Below are positions 52,901 to 63,820 of a stretch of 64,000 nt of DNA, in pieces. The stretch is from Notolepis coatsorum (Eukaryota > Chordata > Actinopteri > Aulopiformes > Paralepididae): contig OZ020589.1 of NCBI GenBank assembly GCA_963971535.1, positions 54,813,743-54,877,742 on the forward strand. Reading direction: 5' to 3'. Below the pieces are notes generated by a model, which ran no database searches, was not told where the DNA came from, and saw only the letters and a list, made by a program, of their open reading frames with translations. Positions within the stretch are counted from its first letter, which is position 1, and each line of letters starts with the position of its first letter. Made by a program: the position numbers and the translations under genes.

Positions 52901-54492
52901 ATGTCGTTGCTAGGGTGTTTCTAGGCGGTTGCTAGGGTGTTATAGGTGGTTGCTAGGGTGTTTCTAGGTGGTTTCTAGGGTGTTATAGGTGGTTGCTAGG
53001 GTGTTATAGCTGGTTGCTAGGGTGTTTCTAGGTGGTTGCGAAGGTGTTATAGGTGGTTGCTAGGGTGTTATAGGTGGTTGCTAGGGTGTTATAGCTGGTT
53101 GCTAGGGTGTTATAGCTGGTTGCTAGGGTGTTATAGGTGGTTGCTAGGTTGTTATAGCTGGTTGCTAGGGTGTTATAGCTGGTTGCTAGGGTGTTATAGG
53201 TGGTTGCTAGGTTGTTATAGGTGGTTGCTAGGGTGTTATAGCTGGTTGCTAGGGTGTTTCTAGGTGGTTGCTAGGGTGTTATATGTGGTTGCTAGGGTGT
53301 TTCTAGGCGGTTGCTGTAGTGTTATAGCTGGTTGCTAGGGTGTTTCTAGGTGGTTGCTAGGGTGTTATAGGTGGTTGCTAGGTTGTTTTAGGTGGTTGCT
53401 AGGGTGTTATAGCTGGTTGCTAGGGTGTTTCTAGGTGGTTGCTAGGGTGTTATATGTGGTTGCTAGGGTGTTTATAGGCGGTTGCTAGGGTGTTAAGGTG
53501 GTTGCTAGGGTGTTTATAGGCGGTTGCTAGGGTGTTATAGGTGGTTGCTAGGGTTTTATAGCTGGTTGCTAGGGTGTTTATAGGTGGTTGCTAGGGTTTT
53601 ATAGCTGGTTGCTAGGGTGTTTATAGGCGGTTGCTAGGGTGTTATAGGTGGTTGCTAGGGTTTTATAGCTGGTTGCTAGGGTGTTTATAGGTGGTTGCTA
53701 GGGTGTTATAGGTGATTGCTAGGGTGTTTCTAGGTGGATGCTAGGGTGTTATAGGTGGTTGCTAGGTTGTTATAGGTGGTTGCTAGGGTGTTATAGCTGA
53801 TTGCTAGGGTGTTTCTAGGTGGTTGCTAGGGTGTTATATGTGGTTGCTAGGGTGTTTCTAGGCGGTTGCTAGGGTGTTATATCTGGTTGCTAGGGTGTTA
53901 TAGGTGGTTGCTAGGTTGTTATAGGTGGTGCTAGGGTGTTATAGCTGGTTGCTAGGGTGTTTCTAGGTGGTTGCTAAGGTGTTATAGGTGGTTGCTAGGT
54001 TGTTATAGGTGGTTGCTAGGGTGTTATAGCTGGTTGCTAGGGTATTTCTAGGTGGTTGCTATGGAGTTATAGGTGGTTGCTAGGTTGTTATAGCTGGTTG
54101 CTAGGGTGTTTCTAGGTGGTTGCTAGGGTGTTATATGTGGTTGCTAGGGTGTTTCTAGGCGGTTGCTAGTGTGTTATATGTGGTTGCTAGGGTGTTTCTA
54201 GGTGGTTGCTAGGGTGTTATAGGTGGTTGCTAGGGTGTTTCTAGGCGGTTGCTAGGGTGTTATAGCTGGTTGCTAGGGTGTTTCTAGGTGGTTGCTAGGG
54301 TGTTATAGGTGGTTGCTAGGGTGTTTGTAGGTGGTTGCTAGGGTATTTCTAGGTGGTTGCTAGGGTGTTATAGGTGCTTGCTAGGGTGTTATAAGTGGTT
54401 GTTAGGGTGTTTCTAGGTGGTTGCTAGGGTGTTTCTAGGTGGTTGCTAGGGTGTTATAGGTAGTTGCTAGGGTGTTTCTAGGTGGTTGCTAC
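49912..54492. repeat. 21/22-bp minisatellite array, 4.6 kb, with higher-order duplication
   Basis: More than 200 units alternating between GGTGGTTGCTAGGGTGTTATA (21) and a 22-base form ending TTTCTA. Variants such as GTTGTTAGGG, GTTGCTAAGG and GTTGCGAAGG mark higher-order blocks. The stretch 51945-52749 is repeated with a 724-bp offset, and about 50190-50700 is repeated with an offset of 710, shrinking to 667 after loss of one 43-bp pair. Short frames (RWLLGCY repeats) are artefacts. Confidence 0.95.
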
Positions 54493-54918
54493 GGTGAAAA
54501 GCATGGTGAAGAGGTCGTGACCCGGGTGGGCGGGGTCTGCCATGATCTTCCTCGCCCTCCTCAAGGCCCTGGAGGAATGTAGGGACTCGAGGGAGGGAAG
54601 GGAGCAGCCGATCACACTCGCTGCTGATCGTATCACCCGCTGCAGCTTGGCCTTGTCCCTGACCGTGGCTGCAGGGAACCAGGTGATGATGGAGAGGGTG
54701 AGGATGGACTGGATGATGGCAGTGTAGAACTGGACCATCATAGTCCTCAGCAGCCTAAACTTCCTCAGCTGACGTAGGAAGAACATCCTCTTCCGGGCCT
54801 TTTTATTGAGAGTGATGGTGTTCAGCTCCCATTTCAGGTCCCGGGAGAGTGTCATGCCGAGGAAGCGGCAGGACTCCACAGAGGCCACCGGGGTTCCTCC
54901 CAGAATGATGAAACCCAA
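54493..54918 (-). pseudogene. LINE RT C-terminal fragment, minus strand
   Basis: About 140 codons with FLGMTLSRDLKWELN, RMFFLRQLRKFRLL, SILTLSIITWF and ARKIMADPAHPGHDLF. It is a diverged relative of the Rex1/CR1-group LINE C-terminal region. Both the catalytic part and the 3' end are missing, and it abuts the minisatellite. It faces away from the next fragment at 55018. Bases 54919-55017 are not recognised. Confidence 0.75.
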
Positions 54919-55017
54919 GGTCGCTTTACAATCAAGAGGGCTAGGGAAATGGGGCAGTAGGGGAAAAGGGGAGGATGAGGGCAGGTAAGGGATAATGAAC
55001 TTAATCTAAACTAACCG

Positions 55018-56034
55018 GTATTCACTGACATATTTAAACTGTCCTTAGAACAGGCTGTCATCCCCACCTGCCTGAAGAAGTCCACTATCATCCCTGTACC
55101 TAAAAAATCCAAGCCTGCTTGCCTCAATGACTACCGCCCTGTAGCTCTCACCACCATAGCCATGAAGTGCTTTGAGAAGCTAGTAAAGGGCTACATCTGC
55201 TCCTCCCTCCCCATCAACCTGGACCCCCTGCAATTTGCATACCGCCCCAACAGGTCCACAGAGGACGCCATAGCCCATGTGCTGCACACAGCAGCATCAC
55301 ACCTGGACAAGAGGCAGGGGAACTATGTGAGAATGCTATTCATCGACTACAGCTCAGCATTTAATACCATAGTCCCCTCCAAACTCATAGCCAAGCTCAG
55401 GGACCTGGGCTTGAACTATAACCTCTGCCAGTGGGTCTTAGACTTCCTGACGGGCAGACCCCAGGTGGTGAGAGCAGGCAACTGCACCTCCTCATCCATC
55501 ACCCTCAACATAGGGGCCCCCCAGGGCTGTGTTCTGAGTCCCCTCCTCTACTCCCTGTACACACATGACTGTGTGGCTCAGCGGAACAACAACACAATCA
55601 TCAAATTTGCTGACGACACAGTATTGGTGGGCCTGATCTCTGCAAACGACGAGAGGGCCTACCTGGAAGAGGTCAAGGTCCTGGCGGGATGGTGCCAGGA
55701 GAACAGCCTCTCACTGAACGTCAGTAAAACAAAGGAGATGATTGTGGACTTTAGGAGGTCGGGGGTCAGGGACTACAGCCCCCTCAGCATCGACGGGGCA
55801 CCGGTTGAGAGAGTGAACAGTTTTAAGTACCTTGGAGCCCACATATCCGAGGACTTGACATGGACCACACACATTGACAGTGTTGTGAAGAAGGCACGAC
55901 AACGCCTCTACTTCCTCAGGCGCCTAAGGAAGTTCCAAGTCAGTCAGAAGATCCTTAAGAACTTCTACTCATGTACAATAGAGAGCATCCTGACTGGCAA
56001 TATCACCTCCTGGTTTGGGAATAGCACCGCACAT
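55018..56034 (+). pseudogene. LINE RT fragment truncated at both ends
   Basis: From [18 protein letters not shown] the frame runs through [45 protein letters not shown] and [11 protein letters not shown], and stops matching at NSTAH near 56034. The intact copy continues with QDRSRL there. Very close to 7290-8360 and 23809-26445. Loss of the 3' end is unusual for a LINE and coincides with the hAT-like end at 56035. Confidence 0.85.
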
Positions 56035-56094
56035 TATGGTGGGCCGGTCTGGGCCAAAAATGCCAGGGCCGATTTTTGGTCCCAGTCCAGCCCT
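56035..56094 (-). mobile_element. hAT-like terminal fragment next to the LINE break
   Basis: The minus strand starts CAGGGCTGGACTGGGACC and continues AAAAATCGGCCCTGGCATTT, the form of a common fish hAT-type terminal repeat. The rest of that element is not seen; bases 56095-56345 hold nothing recognised. Confidence 0.5.
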
Positions 56095-56345
56095 GGTTGG
56101 AGCGTGCGGCTGTGTGATGTCCTGCACTCAGCTGACTTATCACTGGGGGCAAATGGTGTGTTACAGAAATATAGCCTATAATGTAATGTCATTCTAAACA
56201 ATAATAATAAACAATTTAACATAAATATCTATTAGGCTGTTCTAGACCAGATTTATGCCAATTCATGTATACACTTTATGCTACAATAAAAATGATATTT
56301 TAAGCTATTCAAATAATGTAATTATCAAAAAGTCACCCTATAATT

Positions 56346-56450
56346 CAGTGTGGCAGCTCCCACCCTCTGGAACTCCCTCCTCGCTGAACTCCGCAACGCC
56401 CCAACTCTGGACTCATTAAAAAAACTGCTCAAAACCCACCTAAATGTCAT
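56346..56450 (+). pseudogene. Remnant of a LINE RT C-terminus
   Basis: Translates as FSVAAPTLWNSLLAELRN, then LDSLKKLLKTHL, the conserved end of L2/CR1-type RT proteins. It is short, without start or catalytic part. Confidence 0.55.
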
Positions 56451-56638
56451 GTTCACTATGCAAATGTACAAATCCAAAACTGCATAGTTCACTTAATAAT
56501 TAGATTAGTATCTTTGTGAGGTTACTGATTTATTATTTACATTGAAAAGATACAGAAATAATTTGTTAAAGCTGGATTTTCTACACAAGATGTATTATTT
56601 CGAACATTATTTCATATTTTTTTACTTGAAAAGAGAGC

Positions 56639-56773
<135 letters not shown>

Positions 56774-56999
56774 GTTATTCTTGTGCCATTGAGATTTGTC
56801 AGAGAGATTGTAGGCATAAAGCATGTTGATTGAGTAACTGTTATATAAAATAATATAAATAATAATTGTCTGGAAACCGTGGTCTGCAGTCTGTGAAGGA
56901 AGAGCGGGTTGCCAGATCGGATTAACAATTTCCCAACCGCGCCCAATGTAATCAAAGGGACGCCACATGGGGGCAGACTCTCAAATTTGGCAACACCGA

Positions 57000-57116
57000 C
57001 TAACAGCTGCGTTGCATTGTGGGGGATCCCCACAATGCATTGTGGTTTTTGAAATTTGAATTGACCCGCGGGGCACAGCCAGACCAGTACGACTGTTGTA
57101 GTTCTTCTCATCTCAG
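57000..57116 (+). promoter_or_regulatory. Possible promoter/first exon with 25-bp palindrome
   Basis: A CpG-richer stretch with a perfect inverted repeat GCATTGTGGGG/GAT/CCCCACAATGC (57014-57038) ends at a donor-like CTCAG/GTAATT (57117). A partial copy of the same end, CTTCTCATCTCAG/GTATGC, lies at 57291-57305. This could be a noncoding first exon of the sequences at 58207 and 58707; no transcript evidence is available. Confidence 0.3.
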
Positions 57117-57475
57117 GTAATTTATGCAACAGATATTTTTGATTATTTATAAGTAATACCGCTAATATAAATGAGTGCTGTTTAGTCTGTGTTTCAGTGA
57201 CTACTGTAACGTAGCTCGATATTATGATACCATTTACCAACCGTCGTTATTTTCTCTAACGTTACAGTATACGACCAACTGCTGTTGCATCTTCTCATCT
57301 CAGGTATGCAACACATATATTTTTATTATTTATAAGTAGAATAGAATAGATCTTTATTGTCATTGTTACAGTTGTTACAACGAAATTAAAAAAAGTAATG
57401 CGTGCCGCTGATGTAAATGAGTGCTGTTTAGTCTGTGTTTCAGTGACTACTGTAACGTAGCTCGATATTATGAAA
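57117..57475. repeat. Tandem duplication interrupted by a short retroelement tail
   Basis: ATGAGTGCTGTTTAGTCTGTG and GTAACGTAGCTCGATATTATG occur at 57170-57230 and again at 57416-57472. The second copy is interrupted at 57345-57396 by GAATAGAATAGATCTTTATTG and following bases, which on the minus strand look like a LINE/SINE 3' end (CAATAAAGATCTATTC). AAGTA flanks both sides of that insert. Bases 57476-58206 hold nothing recognised. Confidence 0.65.
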
Positions 57476-58206
57476 CTGGCGGGGGGACTACTGCTAGCAG
57501 GCCACCACTGCTATAAGTCTAAGTATAGAGAATACTGACGTTATCACGCTGCACAGATCTTTCATGGCTTAATTTAATTATAAAATATATAATTTCATTG
57601 TAGCAAATACTGTTACAGGATTTATTCCTGTGTATTTTAAATTTGATTTCTGGGAGATTTAGGGGACTGTCCCTTCAAGACGCCGGTTGTGAAGATAGTA
57701 CGACGGTTGAAGTTCAGTCCGAGTTCAGTCGTTTGAAAGTTAACGTCAATAGTTATTTAATTTATGTGGGATCCATCCTGTAACATTCAGATTGTAGTCA
57801 ATGATATAAAAGTAAGTGCCTGTTTATCCTTTCACCTGTTATATATCGCAAATTTGGCTGTGTTCGGTGATTGACTGAGCTATATATTACCACCATTACC
57901 AACCGTCGTTGTTTTCTTTCATCTAACGTTACAGTATAAGCTTGCATAGTGCGTAGCATGGTGGCTAAATGTGCTAAATATTGTACTCATTTATATAGTA
58001 ATATAATTTGTGTTATATATAATATAGGCCTATGCTTATGTATGACAGTTCTTGTTTATGCTTCAGACGTTAATTGTTTTACCCATGATCAAATAACTAA
58101 TAGCAACTATTCCAGCTAAATGTGATGACAACTGGATATTGTGAAGAATAAACCTCACGGACAAGAATTCCACAAAGGAAATATACATCTCCTCACCTTC
58201 CTACAG

Positions 58207-58401
58207 ATAGTTTAGCGGATGGTTTGAGAAACTGGGCATTACATTTAGGCATTTCATTGATAGCTTTCTCTGCTCTTTTGTCTATACTGAAAGTTAGGGT
58301 TAGCTCTGAACCCTGGCGGTCTGTGACAAGTGCTGGATCTCAACAACGAGATGAAAGCCCAAGACCGTCAAGATCTACCGGTACTTCAAGTGGTCATGCT
58401 T
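58207..58401 (+). CDS. Possible exon of an unidentified gene
   Basis: A good acceptor (CTTCCTACAG) and donor (TT/GTAAGT, 58402) bound 195 bp with one open frame: SLADGLRNWALHLGISLIAF, SALLSILK, then a serine/arginine-rich stretch. The N-terminal helix pair resembles the start of uncharacterised fish proteins that accompany DNA transposons, but I am not certain of that. A second exon-like piece starts at 58707 after CTCTCTCTCTCTAG and encodes MATNDLMLELPKDSMMDEE before a stop at 58798, where a gypsy LTR begins. If a gene existed it is interrupted. Confidence 0.3.
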
Positions 58402-58794
58402 GTAAGTGATGTATAAAATGTTTTATTGTGTGTGTGTGACTGTGTATATATATACTTTTTAATCTGGGACATACTTTCATTTCAACAGCTGGAAATGCCT
58501 TCATATACTGAATGTTGAATGTCCTTACTTTTAGCTCTTCTGCAAAGACTTCTTACAAATCAAGAAGTGATGATGGATGCTACAGTATATTGTATGTAGA
58601 GGACGGTGCATGTGGACTAAATTAGAGGTCCTAGATATGCAAAATAATATTGAGAATCACTGGCCTAGACTATATCTACTAACGTATTCTCGCTCTCTCT
58701 CTCTAGGTTCATGGCCACTAATGACTTGATGCTAGAGCTTCCGAAGGACAGTATGATGGATGAGGAAGGTCTTGGCCATGCTGCGATGGCTCCT

Positions 58795-59753
58795 TGTTAG
58801 GGTTTGAAACCGACCTGAAACGCACAGCACAGACAGGTAGTTCAGAGTTAGCCAAATACTAGGGCGTATTTATTTACAGAGTCAAAAAGGAGTCAAGTAA
58901 CAATCTTGAACAAAGGGAGACTGCCTTCAGCAGATTTATCTGCGGCTCTGCAGATCCTCTTGGTGTTGGAGGTGGGGAAATGGTGTTGACGCCGAAGCGG
59001 CTCTGCAGATACTCCCAGCTTCAACTCGAGGTGGAAAGGAGAGAGAGAGAGATCAATAACAGTCCACATCACACAGAGGCAGTGCGGTCTCCTTCTCCCT
59101 CAGCTGAGTCCAGAACAAACAAAAATGATATCTTCAGTGTTCTCCACAACACACAATTTAGCTGAGGTTCAGTGCAAAACAAAAACGATAATCTTCAGTG
59201 TCTCTTCTAAACACACACCCCAGCTGAGTCCAGTGCAAGCAAAATGATAATCTTCAGTGTCTCCTTTAACACACAACTTAGCTGAGTCAAGTGCAAGCAA
59301 AAATAGAACTCTTCAGTGTTCTTCAAAACACACAAAACAGAATAGTCCAAAAAGGGGTTTGGTTCCAACTCACCAAAGCGCAAAGAGTAAAGCGGGTAAA
59401 CGAGGCGCAGCTCCAAACGGGGGGACAAGGTCTTCACCAGCGGCAATCCACAGATGTCCTGGAGGGAAGGTAGACGAGGCACAGCAACGGGGAACAACAG
59501 GCAGAAACAGAAGTATTCAAAACGACCCGACATCGATTGAAGGGAAGTCCCAGTATAAGAAGCCTCTGGGGCGCTAATCAAAAACTATGACAGGTGCGTG
59601 CTGGAATTGATACTTGCTCCAAAAGCGTGTGGCGGGGAATGCACCAATCAACACAGTACCTTAAAGGAGCGGAGCGTGTGGCGGGGAATGCACCAATCAA
59701 CCCAGTACCTTAAAGGAGCGGCGCGTGTGGCGGGGAATGAACCAATCCTCACA
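58795..59753 (-). mobile_element. 3' LTR of a chromodomain Ty3/gypsy element
   Basis: 959 bp from TGTGAGGATT (complement at 59753) to CCTAACA (complement at 58795), with an AATAAATA signal near 58868. It contains two internal tandem repeats: four about 60-bp units (59095-59340, CAGCTGAG...CTTCAGTGT) and three 51-bp units (59628-59753, GTGTGGCGGGGAATG). A purine run (complement of 59754-59770) precedes it, as expected for the polypurine tract. Confidence 0.75.
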
Positions 59754-60052
59754 GTACCCCCCCCCTCCACGGGAGCCACCCGGTGACCAGCCCGACCCGG
59801 CTCGTTCGGGGGGGCACGATGGAAGTCGGTGATCAGGCCGGGGTCCATGATGAGCTGGCGGGAGACCCAGCTCCGTTCCTCCGGGCCGTATCCCTCCCAG
59901 TCCACCAGGTACTGGAACCCCCGACCCCGCCGTCGAACGCCCATCAACCGGCGGACCTGCCACTGGGGGTGTCCGTCCACCATCTCGGGAGGAGGCGGGT
60001 CCGGAGCAGGAGGCATCAGGGGACTGAGAGAGACAGGCTTAACCCGGGACAC
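59754..60052 (-). pseudogene. pol: Ty3/gypsy chromodomain (end of pol)
   Basis: The frame encodes a proline-rich linker and a chromodomain, [20 protein letters not shown], then [13 protein letters not shown] and an end-helix ITDFHRA. The aromatic residues for methyl-lysine reading (F/Y and two W) are present. Chromodomains at the integrase C-terminus guide chromovirus integration. The frame runs on into the LTR for about 100 bases. It is separated from the integrase by a frameshift in a T-run near 60058. Confidence 0.8.
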
Positions 60053-60791
60053 ATGGAAAAAAGGGGTGAATGCGCATGAACGCAGGAAGCATAATACTCA
60101 CCGCCGCCGGACTGAGCACCTTCAGAACCTCAAAAGGAACGACGTACCGGGGGTTGAGCTTCTTGGCCGAGGACCGAAGCGGAAGGTCCTTTGCGGACAG
60201 CCACACCCTCTGCCCAGGGTGGTACGTCGGCGCAGGGATCCGGCGCCGGTCGGCCCCACGACTAGCGCGCTCCGATGACCGGAGCAGCGCAGTCCTGGCG
60301 ATCTCCCAGACCCGACGGCACCGGTCGAGATGCTCCTGTATGGAGGGAACTGCCACTTCCGACTCCTGTGCAGAGTAAAGAGGGGGTTGGTAGCCCAGGG
60401 ATACTTCAAAAGGTGAGAGGCCGGTGGCGGAACTGACCATGGAGTTGATGGAGTACTCGACCCAGGGAAGGAAACGGCTCCAAGAAGCAGGCTTCTCGGC
60501 AGCCACACACTGAAGAGCAGACTCCACGCTCTGGTTCATCCTCTCCGTTTGTCCGTTAGTCTGGGGATGATAACCAGAGGAAAGACTGACCGTTGCCCCC
60601 AATCCCTTGCAGAAAGCCCGCCATACCTGGGAAGTGAACTGGGGCCCCCGGTCCGAGACGACGTCCTGGGGAAACCCATGGAGGCGGAACACGTGGCGTG
60701 TCAGGAGGTCCGCCGTCTCGGCCGCCGAGGGAAGCTTGGGAAGGGCCACGAGGTGAACCCCCTTGCTGAACCTGTTGAAGCTCCTGACTTT
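60053..60791 (-). pseudogene. pol: Ty3/gypsy integrase, N-truncated
   Basis: About 245 codons: [15 protein letters not shown], the second catalytic Asp in [11 protein letters not shown], the Glu in [14 protein letters not shown], then [21 protein letters not shown] and the C-terminal [16 protein letters not shown] barrel region. The first catalytic Asp, the zinc domain and everything upstream are missing because the sequence is cut at about 60791 by the retroviral LTR. The end is frameshifted relative to the chromodomain. Confidence 0.88.
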
Positions 60792-61391
60792 ATGCAATAG
60801 TATAACAATCAGAGTTGAAGTAAGACACGGCAGGCTGTGTTCAGGTCGGATCTCCGCGGTGTGAGGAATAGTTTATTCAATGAATTAACAATGAAGTTTC
60901 AACAAGTCCTAAACATCATAATCTCGGAGGCAATACTTATACTTTCATTTTTGGCATGTCTACAACCATAGGAGGGTCATTTTCCCATTGGTAGATCCGA
61001 TGCAGTCTCTCATGTTATTGGTTGTCTTGAATTTTGATAGGCGTGTGTATATTTGTCGCCAGTTTTTGGGTTTAAACTGCGCACTTATCAAAGATTCCTT
61101 GGCCTGTCTCATTGTTTCTTACCAAACTGGTTTAAACTGGAGTCAAATGAACTCATTCTAGTGAGTGCATTTTCAGTTCATCTCAACTTAAGTAACCTCT
61201 TCTGCTGTGGGCTCTGGGTGCACAAGGAATGACTGGTCTGACCAGAGTTCTGCTCAACTCACTAAAAACGGATGACTTCATCGGACACAGTGTTGTATGT
61301 CTATGAGATGTGTTTTTTCTCACATTCATATGTGGATGTAATCTATTTTATATAGGATGTTGGCATACTTATATGGCATTCTGCCACCACA
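60792..61391 (-). mobile_element. LTR of an endogenous retrovirus
   Basis: On the minus strand it runs from TGTGGTGGCAGAATGCC (61391) to CTATTGCA (60792). AATAAA occurs near 60873, about 80 bases before the end. The purine tract GAAAGGGAGGA directly precedes it. The env remnant to the right has the same orientation, so this is the 3' LTR. No second LTR is in the window. Confidence 0.65.
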
Positions 61392-62077
61392 ATCCTCCCT
61401 TTCATGGCATTGCCATGAATATGTACTACTTATCCGTGATTTTGTCATGTACTATATGTACATATATGTACTAGTGATTAACATATAATAATGATTATTG
61501 TGTGATTATACTTCACATGACCAAAATGAATGAGTATAAGCATAATACCTGAAGTACTCATATACTATCATGCAAGATGTACCTCAGATATACCTCGGTT
61601 ATACAATACATTTTCATTAATGAAACACTCCATTAGCAAGAGGAAAAACCTGATACCGCAGATTTTGTTACAGGAAAAGCTCGTGCCCCAGTGTCTTCCT
61701 CTGGACACCTGAAATGCTGTGTTTCATTGTTGTTCCTTGTGAACCATCAGCATGCACAAATTGAACTTTATCAAAGCATAGACAACTAGTAAATCCATTC
61801 CTTATTTGTAACTTATTCATTACCAACATCTTACTATTAAAACGGATATTATCGTTATATTGCAGATTACTATATGAAGCTTTTTTTGTATTTTTTTCAA
61901 AAACCAACCTACTGTCTAAAAGCTTTTTCTTTTATATGTTGAAAACATCTTGATAATATTGCTAAATACTAGTGCACACAACTGTGATTGTTCAGGACCC
62001 CTTGCGTCCCTTCTCCTTACACATCATTTCCCCATTCCCTATTTTTATTCAACAGTAACATTGTCCCACATTAGTGT
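61392..62077 (-). other. Region between env and the 3' LTR of the endogenous retrovirus
   Basis: About 690 bp, AT-rich, without a supported frame. An accessory gene cannot be excluded but none is visible. Confidence 0.4.
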
Positions 62078-63820
62078 TCAGCCTGTTGCCCATCTGTTCC
62101 CTTCTCGTTCTTCCTGCTTCAGTCCTTCGTAGTATCCTGGATCCAGATACGGGGCTGATGGCTGTACACCTTGTCCATTCATCATCATGGCTCCTTGTAT
62201 GCCAATTTCCGTGTCCATACGTCTGTCCATTGCTCTTCGACACCATCTCGTCACACAGGGTCCAATGCAACATGCCAACAAGAAAATTACAATTAGTACC
62301 ACTACCACAGATACTGCTATCTTGGCTAATATGGCACCCCATTTCCCTAAATTTAGGTCTAGCCAATCCCATGAAAGGCCCTCACTGCCAGCGTTCACTT
62401 TGAGCTCAGTTTTCAATTTTGCTAATTTTTCCATAACGACCGCAAAACTACCGTCAGCCGCCGTATTATTTGGAATGTAGGTACAACAGAATTTATCAAA
62501 CATGCTACAAACTCCGCCCTGAGCCGCCATCAACCAATTCAACACCTGTCTATTCTGCCAAGTCATTATACTTGTGGCGTGTAATTGTTGGCCTATGGCC
62601 GTGAATGCAGCATGTGTATAATTCATGTATTTTTGTTGATTTAGATAGAGATAGTTAATCCAATTGACGTTCGTGTTAATTGTTATCCATGGCAAGATGG
62701 AGGCTAATCCTGCTGCTACTACATTCTGGGCCCTGAACTCCTTTGGGACACCAGTGGGCTGATTAATTTCATTCAACACAACCCTATCTGGTACTCCAGA
62801 AGACCACAGGCCTCTCTTTGTTCTATCGAGCTTATTTAAAGCCTCCTCCACTTGAATCATCTCACTCACTCCTTCATATAATAAGACTAACTTAATTTTT
62901 TGTCTTACCAGGGCACACAGGCCTACCCATCATGGTGGAAGTTCATTTCGCAGAGTATTGTTCCCACACATCCAATAACTATATGCCACCGCAAATGTCT
63001 GCTCACTTAACAGATACAAAAGTGGATTGGTCATTTTTATAGTTGCACACGTTTGATCCAGTGGTTCTGGATTCTCAAACCAAATAGGTTTCCTTATGAA
63101 CAAACTCCCCATCCCTGACTCTGGAAACCATGACACTACCCATGTGGTCTTACAGTTTACTGTCGTGTTACCTACCACAACTCTATTGTCATCTGTCGTA
63201 TGTCCTCCATTAGCAAAACATTCATACTCTGCTAGTTCATCTACTCAATAATCTGTGGTTGGTTCCTTCTGGTCCGTAGCAGTCTCAAATTCCTTACAGA
63301 CTTCCTTAAAATTTGCTTGAATGTCGGGATGTTGAAATAGAAAAATATTTGGGGCTGCTAAATGCTCATGTATTCTTTTTGAACCATATAGTAGTCTACA
63401 CTGAACTCCACACATTGGAAGTTCAAACAATGGTGATATATCATCTGTGCAAGTAAATCTACCTTCTCTACACTCTCTCTGTTGTGTTCTAGCACATTCT
63501 TCAAATGTATATGGCTCTGGAATTACTATAGGTAGAGCTAGTGGTGATTCTGCACACATGATACATTCATCAGACGTCATCCTCTTTACTGTATATAACG
63601 CCCAGTTATACCAACCATTCTCACTAGCCCTTGTCCACAATTCGTCAGTTGATGCTCTCAGACTCCTCTGCCTCGGTATCAGTACTTCCCCTTTAACTCC
63701 TCCGTTTGATATTTTACTGCCATCATCAAGTAATATATCAAAAGCCTTAACATTAGTCCTACTTGTCCTTGGTGTGATCACCCCTGTTAGATCTAACCTT
63801 GACGTATTTTGTTTAGTCAC
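62078..63820 (-). pseudogene. env: Endogenous retrovirus env (degenerate)
   Basis: One frame on the minus strand carries an envelope-like protein broken by stops at 63245-63247 and 62930-62932. The surface part has potential N-glycosylation sites and a WMCG motif. A furin-like RTKR near 62816-62827 marks the boundary with the transmembrane subunit. That subunit shows a hydrophobic stretch near its N-terminus, a heptad-like region, a CX6CC motif (CSMFDKFCC) and a membrane anchor (AVSVVVVLIVIFLLACC) with a cytoplasmic tail. CX6CC is typical of gamma-type envelope proteins. In life the protein mediates entry; this copy is inactive as read. Confidence 0.8.

Noticed and set aside
49912-54492. Interstitial telomeric repeat
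   Set aside because: TTAGGG occurs only as part of a variant 21/22-bp unit (GTTGTTAGGGTG), not as tandem hexamers.
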